From contig NC_135549.1 of NCBI RefSeq assembly GCF_964340395.1, positions 31,997,332-32,061,331 on the forward strand: a stretch of 64,000 bases of DNA. Reading direction: 5' to 3'. The DNA comes from Glandiceps talaboti (lineage: Eukaryota; Hemichordata; Enteropneusta; Spengelidae). The notes beneath the pieces were generated by a model. The model saw only the letters and a list, made by a program, of their open reading frames with translations. It did no database searches and had not been told where the DNA came from. Position 1 is the first letter of the stretch; every line of letters starts with the position of its first letter. The position numbers and the translations under genes were made by a program. Of this stretch, positions 47,470 to 58,990 are shown one piece after another.

Positions 47470-47620
47470 ATTGCCAACTATATATTCAGAGTTTGTCAAT
47501 GTGAAATAAATAAATGACTTCAGTAGATGCCAATATGAGTAAATCTGAGTTTTTATAGGGTCATTCCCTTGAAACAGCAGTATTTTCTGACTGTGTCGAG
47601 TGCAACAGGTGGACATAGCC
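47470..47620 (-). mobile_element. Dispersed repeat fragment homologous to 37,600-37,740
   Basis: The reverse complement shares CAGAAAATAC, TTTCAAGGG and ACCCTAT, then a similar stretch ending GTCATTTATTT, in the same order as 37,600-37,690, at roughly two-thirds identity. Class unknown. Confidence 0.6.
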
Positions 47621-47654
47621 TTAACATGCAATGCTGAACGGTTTATGTGAATGG

Positions 47655-47862
47655 GCAATTCTAAGACCTGTGTAACAATACTAGTCTCATTTCAAACCAC
47701 TGGGATAACCTTCATTTGAAGGGTGATTCTAAGACCTATGTAACAATACTAGTCTCGTTTCAAACCACTGGGATAACCTTCATTTGAAGGGTGATTCTAA
47801 GACCTATGTAACAATACTAGTCTCGTTTCAAACCACTGGGATAACCTTCATTTGAAGGGTTT
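47655..47862. repeat. Tandem repeat, 68 bp x 3
   Basis: Three near-identical units containing GATTCTAAGACCTATGTAAC and CACTGGGATAACCTTCATTT. Confidence 0.95.
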
Positions 47863-48276
47863 ACAAAGAGTATCAAGCAAGAAATCTAAAAAATTTTATT
47901 GGAAATTGCCATAGTGCTGAAATTATTACACAGGCACTGAGTAGTACAGTGTGAGTGCAGTCCTAGAGAACACTGCTAAGATGCAGTACACATAGATTTG
48001 TAACATACACACTTTGTGGTGTGCAGCCCATGTTTAGTTCCTCAAGAAAAAGTGTTGTAAAGAACACTTCAAGACCTACAGCCTGTGAATAATATAATCT
48101 CTTTTGTGAAAATGCATGAATCAGCTTGTCTCGTAGCGACTAGAAAACTTGAAAAGTATAGCCTACAAACCTGTATCGAACTGTACATAAAAAACAGCAT
48201 TAAATTAAAATCCCCTTCATCGAGTTATAACAGTTCAGTGAAAAGTAACTTAGTTGTACCTAAACATTTATTATGT

Positions 48277-49362
48277 TAAGAGAGTTTAATGAGAAGGGTT
48301 GTAGTTATGTTGTGGGTGGACCATTCATTCAGTTGTAACAGTTTAGTGAGAAGGGTTGTAATTCTGTGGGTGGACCATTAATTCAGTTGTAACAGTTTAG
48401 TGAGAAGGGTTGTAATTCTGTGGTTGGACCATTCATTCAGTTGTAACAGTTTAGTGAGAAGGGTTGTAATTCTATGGTTGGACCATTCATTCAGTTGTAA
48501 CAGTTTAGTGAGAAGGGTTGTAATTCTGTGGGTGGACCATTCATTCAGTTGTAACAGTTTAGTGAGAAGGGTTGTAATTCTATGGTTGGACCATTCATTC
48601 AGTTGTAACAGTTTAGTGAGAAGGGTTGTAATTCTATGGTTGGACCATTAATTCAGTTGTAACAGTTTAGTGAGAAGGGTTGTAATTCCGTGGTTGGACC
48701 ATTAATTCAGTTGTAACAGTTTAGTGAGTAGGGTTGTAATTCTGTGGTTGGACCATTAATACAGTTGTAACAGTTTAGTGAGAAGGGTTGTAATTCTGTG
48801 GTTGGACCATTAATACAGTTGTAACAGTTTAGTGAGAAGGGTTGTAATTCTGTGGTTGGACCATTAATACAGTTGGAACAGTTTAGTGAGAAGAGTTGTA
48901 ATTCTGTGGTTGGACCATTAATACAGTTGGAACAGTTTAGTGAGAAGGTTTGTAATTCTGTGGTTGGACCATTAATTCAGTTGTAATAGTTTAGTGAGAA
49001 GGGTTGTAATTCTGTGGTTGGACCATTCATTCAGTTGTAACAGTTTAGTGAGAAGGGTTGTAATTCTATGGTTGGACCATTAATTCAGTTGTAGCAGTTT
49101 AGTGAGAAGGGTTGTAATTCTGTGGTTGGACTATTAATTCAGTTGTAATAGTTTAGTGAGAAGGGTTGTAATTCTATGGTTGGACCATTAATTCAGTTGT
49201 AGCAGTTTAGTGAGAAGGGTTGTAATTCTGTGGTTGGACTATTAATTCAGTTGTAATAGTTTAGTGAGAAGGGTTGTAGTTATATGGTTGGACCATTAAT
49301 TCAGTTTTAACAGTTTAGTGAGAAAGGTTGTAATTCTATGGTTGGAACATTCATTCAGGTGT
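48277..49362. repeat. Minisatellite, 54 bp x 20
   Basis: Units of CAGTTGTAACAGTTTAGTGA then GAAGGGTTGTAATTCTGTGG and TTGGACCATTAATT. Confidence 0.97.
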
Positions 49363-50751
49363 TGGGGGTTGGAGGAGGGTCATGTTTTAGTAACCTGTCC
49401 AAGGGGGAGGGTCATATTTTACGTTGACTCATTTTATGACCTACCTGGACCTACTTGTTTCCATACAGTGAGAAGATAAACTTCTTGTAAAATGCACTCT
49501 GCACTATTTCAAACAAAGTGTACAATTCTGAGAAAAACAACACACATTCCTTCAAACTAAGGCTCGTATTTAGCTAAACTACATGTAGTTACAATTCACT
49601 GTTTTCCCACATGCCAAACAAGTCCTCATGACATCTTGTGTAGCTTGGCTGTTTGGAATGTGTCATGTGACAGAGGACAAGCTGCACATTGCTCATTGTT
49701 TTTTAAAATGCATATACATTGCCATACAAGTTAAGCGCAAAATGTGCACATGTTGAGCCCTGTACGCGATTTCTATGCAAAGATTGACCTGTATCACATA
49801 CATGCTGAAACCAGTCACTGGCTTCAATATCTTGTCTCATGAGAATGTCCATCGAGCAGAAAATAGTGTAGAATATTTTATTTTCACTGGAATTACCGTT
49901 GAAAACGGTAATAAATATATTTTAAAATTTCACAGGTTATTTACATTGTACACTGTCCTACTTAGTTGCATGACAAGTTAAGGAAAAAAATAGTTTGCCG
50001 TTTGCAGGCTGTGTTACACACAAGCCTTTGCCAAACACAGGAGTGTTTCAATGTGCGTTATGGAGTAGAACAAGAAACTAAGAACTGTAGTTGATACACA
50101 GAACAAAACATACTGGAAAAATCATCACAAGTTACAGCTACTCAGTATCCCTTTAATCTGTCCACATAATTTCCATCCATCTATTAGTAAATTTGTCATT
50201 TTGAGATGGGAGAGGGTCAGATTTTATAACTTGGGATTGGGGAGGGTCACATTTTAGAAAAAGGAGTAGGGTGGAGGGTCAAATCTTACAGCTCAGACAT
50301 ACCCTAAATCCCCCCTCGTAATACCGTAGGCTCCCTTGTTACACATTAGAAGAATATAGATCAAAGGTCAAATCGTGTAAACTCGGCGTCTATTTCAACA
50401 CCATTTCTCCTTCTACGCTCAAACCTGTATTTTCCAACATGGACCATTGTAATTAGAGAGAAGTATTAACAACTTACAGCTGGTTGGATGGTTGGTTGGT
50501 TAATTGGTTGGTTGGTTGGTTAATTGGTATTGGGAAGAACATACATGTCTGTCCCGTACACCTCAACCAAGTTTATCTGAAGTTGACGTCTTTGTTTGGA
50601 GGGGTCATTGACCCGACTTGGGCAGACATGTCTGCCAAAACAATGATGATATATCCGGATATAAACACGACTTTTGTAACTCTTTAAAAGTCGCTTTTAA
50701 CGGAATGTCACTAGTCATTTTAATATATGTAACCTTAGACTGAGATGAACT
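49363..50751. other. Intergenic, no gene recognised
   Basis: Unique AT-rich sequence, with two diverged GGGTCA-rich stretches (49,360-49,430 and 50,205-50,310: GGGAGGGTCA-type repeats) and a (GGTT)n stretch at about 50,480-50,530. Short open frames show no recognisable domain. Confidence 0.5.
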
Positions 50752-53700
50752 GTCTAGCAATCCATCTAAAACTTATCGATGTCAGAGTACTTATTCTCAT
50801 CTAAAACTTACTGATGTCAGAGTACTATTCTCATCTAAAACTTACTGATGTCAGAGTACTATTCTCATCTAAAACCTACCGATGTCAGAGTACTATTCTC
50901 ATATAAAACTTACTGATGTCAGAGTACTATTCTCATATAAAACTTACTGATGTCAGAGTACTATTCTCATCTAAAACTTACTGATGTCAGAGTACTATTC
51001 TCATATAATACCTACTGATGTCAGAGTACTATTCTCATCTAAAACTTACTGATGTCAGAGTACTATTCTCATATAAAACCTACTGATGTCAGAGTACTAT
51101 TCTCATCTAAAACTTACTGATGTCAGAGTACTATTCTCATCTAAAACTTACTGATGTCAGAGTACTATTCTCATATAATACCTACTGATGTCAGAGTACT
51201 ATTCTCATCTAAAACTTACTGATGTCAGAGTACTATTCTCATCTAAAACCTACTGATGTCAGAGTACTATTCTCATCTAAAACTTACTGATGTCAGAGTA
51301 CTATTCTCATCTAAAACCTACTGATGTCAGAGTACTATTCTCATCTAAAACTTACTGATGTCAGAGTACTATTCTCATCTAAAACCTACTGATGTCAGAG
51401 TACTATTCTCATCTAAAACTTACTGATGTCAGAGTACTATTCTCATCTAAAACTTACTGATGTCAGAGTACTACTCTCATCTAAAACCTACTGATGTCAG
51501 AGTACTATTCTCATATAATACCTACCGATGTCAGAGTACTATTCTCATATAAAACCTACCGATGTCAGAGTACTATTCTCATCTAAAACTTACTGATGTC
51601 AGAGTACTATTCTCATCTAAAACTTACTGATGTCAGAGTACTATTCTCATCTAAAACCTACTGATGTCAGAGTACTATTCTCATATAAAACTTACTGATG
51701 TCAGAGTACTTATTATCATCTAAAACCTACTGATGTCAGAGTACTATTCTCATCTAAAACCTACTGATGTCAGAGTACTATTCTCGTCTAAAACTTACTG
51801 ATGTCAGAGTACTATTCTCATCTAAAACCTACTGATGTCAGAGTACTATTCTCATCTAAAACCTACTGATGTCAGAGTACTATTCTCATCTAAAACTTAC
51901 TGATGTCAGAGTACTATTCTCATCTAAAACCTACTGATGTCAGAGTACTATTCTCATCTAAAACTTACTGATGTCAGAGTACTATTCTCATCTAAAACTT
52001 ACTGATGTCAGAGTACTATTCTCATATAAAACCTACCGATGTCAGAGTACTATTCTCGTCTAAAACCTACTGATGTCAGAGTACTATTCTCATATAAAAC
52101 CTACCGATGTCAGAGTACTATTCTCGTCTAAAACTTACTGATGTCAGAGTACTATTCTCATATAAAACTTACTGATGTCAAAGTACTATTCTCATCTAAA
52201 ACTTACTGATGTCAGAGTACTATTCTCATCTAAAACTTACTGATGTCAAAGTACTATTCTCATCTAAAACTTACTGATGTCAGAGTACTATTCTCATCTA
52301 AAACTTACTGATGTCAGAGTACTATTCTCATCTAAAACTTACTGATGTCAGAGTACTATTCTCATCTAAAACTTACTGATGTCAGAGTACTATTCTCATC
52401 TAAAACCTACTGATGTCAGAGTACTATTCTCATCTAAAACCTACTGATGTCAGAGTACTATTCTCATCTAAAACCTACCGATGTCAGAGTACTATTCTCA
52501 TCTAAAACTTACTGATGTCAGAGTACTATTCTCATCTAAAACTTACTGATGTCAGAGTACTATTCTCATCTAAAACTTACTGATGTCAGAGTACTATTCT
52601 CATCTAAAACTTACTGATGTCAGAGTACTATTCTCATCTAAAACTTACTGATGTCAGAGTACTATTCTCATATAAAACTTACTGATGTCAGAGTACTATT
52701 CTCATCTAAAACTTACTGATGTCAGAGTACTATTCTCATCTAAAACTTACTGATGTCAGAGTACTATTCTCATCTAAAACCTACTGATGTCAGAGTACTA
52801 TTCTCATCTAAAACTTACTGATGTCAGAGTACTATTCTCATCTAAAACTTACTGATGTCAGAGTACTACTCTCATCTAAAACTTACTGATGTCAGAGTAC
52901 TATTCTCATATAAAACTTACTGATGTCAGAGTACTATTCTCAACTAAAACTTACTGTCAGAGTACTATTCTCATATAAAACTTACTGATGTCAGAGTACT
53001 ATTCTCATATAAAACTTACTGATGTCAGAGTACTATTCTCATCTAAAACTTACCGATGTCAAAGTACTATTCTCATATAATACATACCGATGTCAGAGTA
53101 CTATTCTCATCTAAAACTTACTGATGTCAGAGTACTATTCTCATCTAAAACTTACTGATGTCAGAGTACTATTCTCATCTAAAACTTACTGATGTCAGAG
53201 TACTATTCTCATCTAAAACCTACTGATGTCAGAGTACTATTCTCATCTAAAACTTACTGATGTCAGAGTACTTATTATCATCTAAAACCTACTGATGTCA
53301 GAGTACTATTCTCATCTAAAACCTACCGATGTCAGAGTACTATTCTCATCTAAAACCTACTGATGTCAGAGTACTATTCTCATCTAAAACTTACTGATGT
53401 CAGAGTACTTATTATCATCTAAAACCTACTGATGTCAGAGTACTATTCTCATCTAAAACTTACTGATGTCAGAGTACTATTCTCATCTAAAACTTACTGA
53501 TGTCAGAGTACTATTCTCATCTAAAACTTACTGATGTCAGAGTACTATTCTCGTCTAAAACTTACTGATGTCAGAGTACTATTCTCATCTAAAACTTACT
53601 GATGTCAGAGTACTATTCTCATCTAAAACTTACTGATGTCAGAGTACTATTCTCATCTAAAACCTACTGATGTCAGAGTACTATTCTCATCTAAAACTTA

Positions 53701-54052
53701 CTGATGTCAGAGTACTATTCTCATCTAAAACTTACTGATGTCAGAGTACTATTCTCATCTAAAACTTACTGATGTCAGAGTACTATTCTCATCTAAAACT
53801 TACTGATGTCAGAGTACTATTCTCATCTAAAACTTACTGATGTCAAAGTACTATTCTCATCTAAAACTTACTGATGTCAGAGTACTATTCTCATCTAAAA
53901 CTTACTGATGTCAGAGTACTATTCTCATCTAAAACTTACTGATGTCAGAGTACTATTCTCATCTAAAACTTACTGATGTCAGAGTACTAGTCTCATCTAA
54001 AACCTACTGATGTCAGAGTACTATTCTCATATAAAACTTACTGATGTCAGAG
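50752..54052. repeat. Large minisatellite, 34 bp x about 97
   Basis: 3.3 kb of units GATGTCAGAGTACTATTCTC then ATCTAAAACTTACT. Variation is confined mostly to ATCTAAAAC/ATATAAAAC and CTTACT/CCTACT/CCTACC, with a few TTATTATC and one deleted unit (about 52,950). The longest array in the window. Confidence 0.98.
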
Positions 54053-54059
54053 TACTTTT

Positions 54060-55985
54060 CCTTGCAAGATATTTTGGTCTTGATGCATGTTTTAAAGATT
54101 TTATGTAACGTACAGCGCTCGCACACAACACAAATAATTCCGAAGACCCGGTAAAACTCGCCTTTAATTTTTTCGACTGCTTCTACCGTGATGTAAAATA
54201 CATGTATGCACCAAAGTCGGTGTGAAATTTTGAAGAAGAAAATTGGTAAATATTGCTAGATCAATCAAAGCTAGCGTGTATGAGACATGATATTTTCGGC
54301 GTGAGTTACTTTAAGTCGTTTCCTCTATATATAAGGAAGTTGCCAGTGAAAGTGAATTGTAGCAGATCGATTCACACCCCATCCCATTCCCGTGGTCGTT
54401 TTGTGGAGATGGTGATTCAATATCTTGTAAAATATTACTAGTGAGACAGCGTTGTGCCGCCGAAGCGAGCAGATTGTGTTCATTTGAGTTACATACGAAT
54501 TATTATATGTACTGCTGTTGGTCTCAGCTCAACTCCCTTGACTCTTGGTTAATCACGCTGTGTTGTAGTCATGTCAACACACAGAGAAATGCATACTTCC
54601 ACATAATACCAAACAGGAACCTGCCCCAAAGTTGGATGCATGCCCAATTCTACATTTGCTGTATGAGTGTTGTTGACGTGATTTCAGTACAGTGATTATA
54701 CAGCGATCTGTCTGCCAACAACCAATCACATTATCGGTTACAGTTTAATGCACTGTAATAGTTTTGAAATCATCATTGGGCTACCTTTTTCCCGCGTTCA
54801 ATTCATGCTTGCAGTAAGACACCAACATACTAGAAATTCCAACAACCGTAACGTCGTTTAGACTGTTTTGCTTGTCAAAGTATTATTTCTTCTGTAACCC
54901 CTTGAATATGGTATCAACTGGCATCGTTCCAGACAGTCAATTTAGAACGTCCCAATAGCATTGTGCCAGCAGCAGTACAAATCTATTCGTATCCGGCCGA
55001 CGAACTCTTGTGGGGTTAAACCTCTGCTCTTGAGCATTTCGTGTTTGACCAACGGCAACGAAAGTCGAGACTTCCTATGATATTTACACCCAATTCTAAC
55101 AATGAACAACTTCGCTTTGACTACTGGTAGCCACATATATCCAGTGACCCTGCTGTAACAGGAAGAGTGTCAAGGAAAGCAAAGAGCCTGCAGTGAAATA
55201 GTTAATGCGTGTCTTCCTCTCAGCTTCCTGGCTTTGCAACGTGGAATAATGGCAAACCTATGTTACAACTGAGTGTTAGAGAGGAAATTGACGAAACACT
55301 GAAATAAATCAAAAGTTAAGAAAAGTTAATATTAGCATTTATTTCACATGCATGTTCTTGTACTTATATTATAAAGATACATTGAATTATGAAATTCCAA
55401 GTTTACAATTCACATATGTTTCATTAATATCATTTGACATAAAAGATCTGTCTTCTCTATAGCATACTTCAGCGTCATGGTCGTGAACTGCTAACTACAC
55501 GGCTGCTCTATTCGAGAACAAGCAAAGGCGGAGGGCAAACAACAAAGTATGGGTATAATAAGCGAGGAACTTGGACTATTTTGGACACCCAAAGGGATGT
55601 CCTAGGCTCCAAACTGGTAGCAAAGCAAAGATACTCAAATAACAAATATAATATATACAGTTACTACGATAAAGAGAATAACCATGGAAACAATTTACCT
55701 TTGCCTTAATTTGGTCATTTGTTATTTCTTTCAATGTACAATTTGAATACAACAAACTTAGTAAAGAGTAAAAGACAGCTGACAAAGGTGAAAGCCATAA
55801 CTCGCCGTCATGTTCTAAGAAATTTATATAGCACACAAAAATGAAGTTAGAGCCGAACAGGCTATTAACAGTAGTGAACATAATGAAAGTAACTCATTAG
55901 AGAGCCTTCAGTTAGGATAGGGATGGAGGGGGGGGGGGGTCAAGATATACTTGAAAACTTGACTTCATGTAAACACCCTCCCCCT
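54060..55985. other. Intergenic, no gene recognised
   Basis: Unique sequence with somewhat higher CpG (about 54,100-55,150). Short open frames exist on both strands (for example 54,942-55,136 minus) but carry no motif I know and no convincing splice structure. A G-rich run lies at 55,929-55,939. Confidence 0.45.
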
Positions 55986-55991
55986 CCTTGC

Positions 55992-56785
55992 GATGAATTG
56001 ATGTGACACATCGTTACAATGATTTGGTGTGACGTACCGTTACAATGATTTGATGTGACATACCGTTACAATGATTTGATGTGACGTGCCGTTATAATGA
56101 TTTGACGTGACTGACACATCGTTACAATGATTTGATGTGACGTATCGTTACAGTGATTTGATGTGATATGCCGTTACATTGATTTGATGACATACCGTTA
56201 CAACTTGATGATTTGATGTGACACATCGTTACAATGATTTGATGTGACACATCGTTACAATGATTTGATGTGACGTACCGTTACAATGATTTGATGTGAC
56301 CCGTGACGTACCGTTACAATGATTTGATGTGACGTATCGTTACAGTGATTTGATGTGATATGCCGTTACATTGATTTGATGACATACCGTTACAACTTGA
56401 TGATTTGATGTGACACATCGTTACAATGATTTGATGTGACACATCGTTACAGTGATTTGATGTGACGTACCGTTACAATGATTTGATGTGACCCGTGACG
56501 TACCGTTACAATGATTTGATGTGACGTATCGTTACAGTGATTTGATGTGATATGCCGTTACATTGATTTGATGACATACCGTTACAACTTGATGATTTGA
56601 TGTGACACATCGTTACAATGATTTGATGTGACACATCGTTACAATGATTTGATGTGACGTACCGTTACAATGATTTGATGTGACCCGTGACGTACCGTTG
56701 CAATGATTTGATGTGACACACCATTATAATGATTTGATATGACACATCGTTACTAGGATTTGATTTAACACGTCGTTAATTGCTT
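55992..56785. repeat. Minisatellite, about 26 bp, with 192-bp higher-order units
   Basis: Monomers of TTACAATGATTTGATGTGAC then GTACCG. A longer block recurs at exactly 192 bp: ACCCGTGACG at 56,299, 56,491 and 56,683. Many monomers hold TGACGTA. Confidence 0.93.
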
Positions 56786-56887
56786 TGATTCCACTGTACA
56801 AATAGAAGAATTGACTTTTACTAGAAGTAAATTAAGAAGAAAGTGCAAATAGGGAAAAGATAAAAAGAACGAATGAAAGAAAGTTTG

Positions 56888-57520
56888 GCCCATGGCAAGG
56901 TAGCAAACAACCCATGGCAAGGTAGCAAACAACCCATGGCAAGGTAGCAAACAACTCATGGCAAGGTAGCAAACAACTCATGGCAAGGTAGCAAACAACT
57001 CATGGCAAGGTAGCAAACAACCCATGGCAAGGTAGCAAACAACCCATGGCAAGGTAGCAAACAACCCATGGCAAGGTAGCAAACAGCTCATGGCAAGGTA
57101 GCAAACAACCCATGGCAAGGTAGCAAACAACTCATGGCAAGGTAGCAAACAGCCCATGGCAAGGTAGCAAACAACTCATGGCAAGGTAGCAAACAACTCA
57201 TGGCAAGGTAGCAAACAACCCATGGCATGGTAGCAAACAACTCATGGCAAGGTAGCAAACATCCCATGGCATGGTAGCAAACAACCCATGGCAAGGTAGC
57301 AAACAACCCATGACAAGGTAGCAAACAACCCATGACAAGGTAGCAAACAGCCCATGGCAAGGTAGCAAACAGCCCATGGCAAGGTAGCAAACAACCCATG
57401 GCAAGGTAGCAAACAACTCATGGCAAGGTAGCAAACAACCCATGGCAAGGTAGCAAACAACCCATGGCAAGGTAGCAAACAACTCATTAGGCCCATGGCA
57501 AGGTAGCAAACAACTCATTA
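56888..57520. repeat. Minisatellite, 22 bp x about 29
   Basis: Units of AACCCATGGCAAGGTAGCAA plus AC, with CTCATGG, CATGACA and CATGGTAG variants. Confidence 0.97.
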
Positions 57521-57714
57521 AATATGTTTAATCGCCTGTAAATGTTATTTTCTTGTGTCACTATATCTACATTGAATAGACTGCATTGAATAGTTACTGT
57601 GTCGAAAGGGTTATCCAAGGAGCTGTTCCCCAAATACACGTCACTTTATCTTTGCTTTCATTTACCCATCCCATGATGCTACGAATACAAACACCTCATA
57701 TTTTTTAAAAAGAA

Positions 57715-58105
57715 TGTGATACTAGTAAATGTGAGATATATGTAGAGAAGTGATAACTGTGAGATTTGCCGCATATATAGAGAAGTGATAACTGTGAGAT
57801 TTGCCGCATATATAGAGAAGTGATCGATAACTGTGAGATTTGCCGCATACATAGAGAAGTGATAACTGTGAGATTTGCTGCATACATAGAGAAGTGATAA
57901 CTGTGAGATTTGTCGCATATTTAGAGAATGATAAATATGAGATTTGCCGAATATATAGAGAAGTGATAACTTTGAGATTTGCCGCATATTTAGGGAATTG
58001 ATAACTGTGAGATTTGCCGTGGATATAGAGAAGTGATAACTGTGAGATTTGCCGACATTTATATGTAAGATGTGTTATATATAGAGAGAATGATAACTGT
58101 GAGAA
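57715..58105. repeat. Minisatellite, about 35 bp x 11
   Basis: Units of GAAGTGATAACTGTGAGATT then TGCCGCATATATAGA, degenerating at both ends. Confidence 0.94.
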
Positions 58106-58739
58106 TGTGTTGTAACTGCAGACAATACCAATACCGTCGTCGTAACAGTCATTTGCAATGGATTAGGTGTGTAAACTACGAACAAAACACTAGGTATATT
58201 ATTTGGTCACATGTTTGTATAGTCCGTTATGCATGAGTAAACGAGTCATTCTTAATTTCTTCGTTCTTCATGGACAATTAATGAATCAAACCTAACAGCT
58301 ATACTGTTGATAAATTCTATTTGTTGGAGTTTAATGGTTTCAAGTGGTTCCATTCAATGTTGAAGAGAAACTGCAGAAAAAAATGTCTTCATTGTTTGGT
58401 TTATGTGAGAGAAAGAATGCCAAATAGTCCCGACCGATATAATTCATTGCAAATATAAATCAATTTGGGCTTCCGTTCAGTTTGCGTGTGTGTCAACATT
58501 ACCATCCAAGTTAGGTGAATCCGACCGCTGGACTGTATAAGTGACAGCTTAATAGAAACTTATAAACTCAGCTTGCGCCCCTTTAAATATGGCACTGGCC
58601 CATGTCAGTTGTACTTGAGATAGAATTATCCCAATTAGACGTATAACTGAACATCAGACCACTAACTGAGCTGCAACCTATGGTAAGACACTATAGAGGG
58701 CTATGGCTTGCCAAACTTGGTTTGTTATATTAACATGTT

Positions 58740-58990
58740 ATGGGGCGAACAACACTCCATAAAGAGTGGGTATAGAAGAGAACAATCGCTAGTTTCCGAG
58801 AAAAAATTCTTTATTAGAAATGACACCGACGTTTCAGTCTCCCACAAGAGATCCTTTTCAGGGATAGGCTATAAACAACATTGTATTGTATAAAGTGCAC
58901 GGTATTCATCATACCTGCTCCAACCGGTAGACATTTCTAATAAACTAGACCGTGTTTTCTTTCCTACCCACTACCATATTGCTATCAAGT
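58740..58990 (-). mobile_element. Penelope-like element terminal fragment (probable)
   Basis: On the minus strand: CCCTGAAAAGGATCTCTTGT, then GGGAGACTGAAACGTCGGTG, then TTTCTAATAAAG. This layout (CTGA core, short stem, GAAAC, polyadenylation-like end) resembles the hammerhead-bearing termini of Penelope-like retroelements. A second ATTTCTAATAAAC in inverted orientation lies at about 58,934. No reverse transcriptase nearby. Confidence 0.45.

Noticed and set aside
46928-47470. 180-codon frame with 12-residue repeats after ARPC4
   Set aside because: A product of the 36-bp array; starts and stops at the array edges.
54942-55136. Minus-strand 64-codon frame in CpG-richer unique DNA
   Set aside because: No known domain, no splice context and short; likely chance.
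57088-57518. Minus-strand frames rich in CHGLFATLPW
   Set aside because: The 22-bp array (three units are 22 codons) read in all phases.
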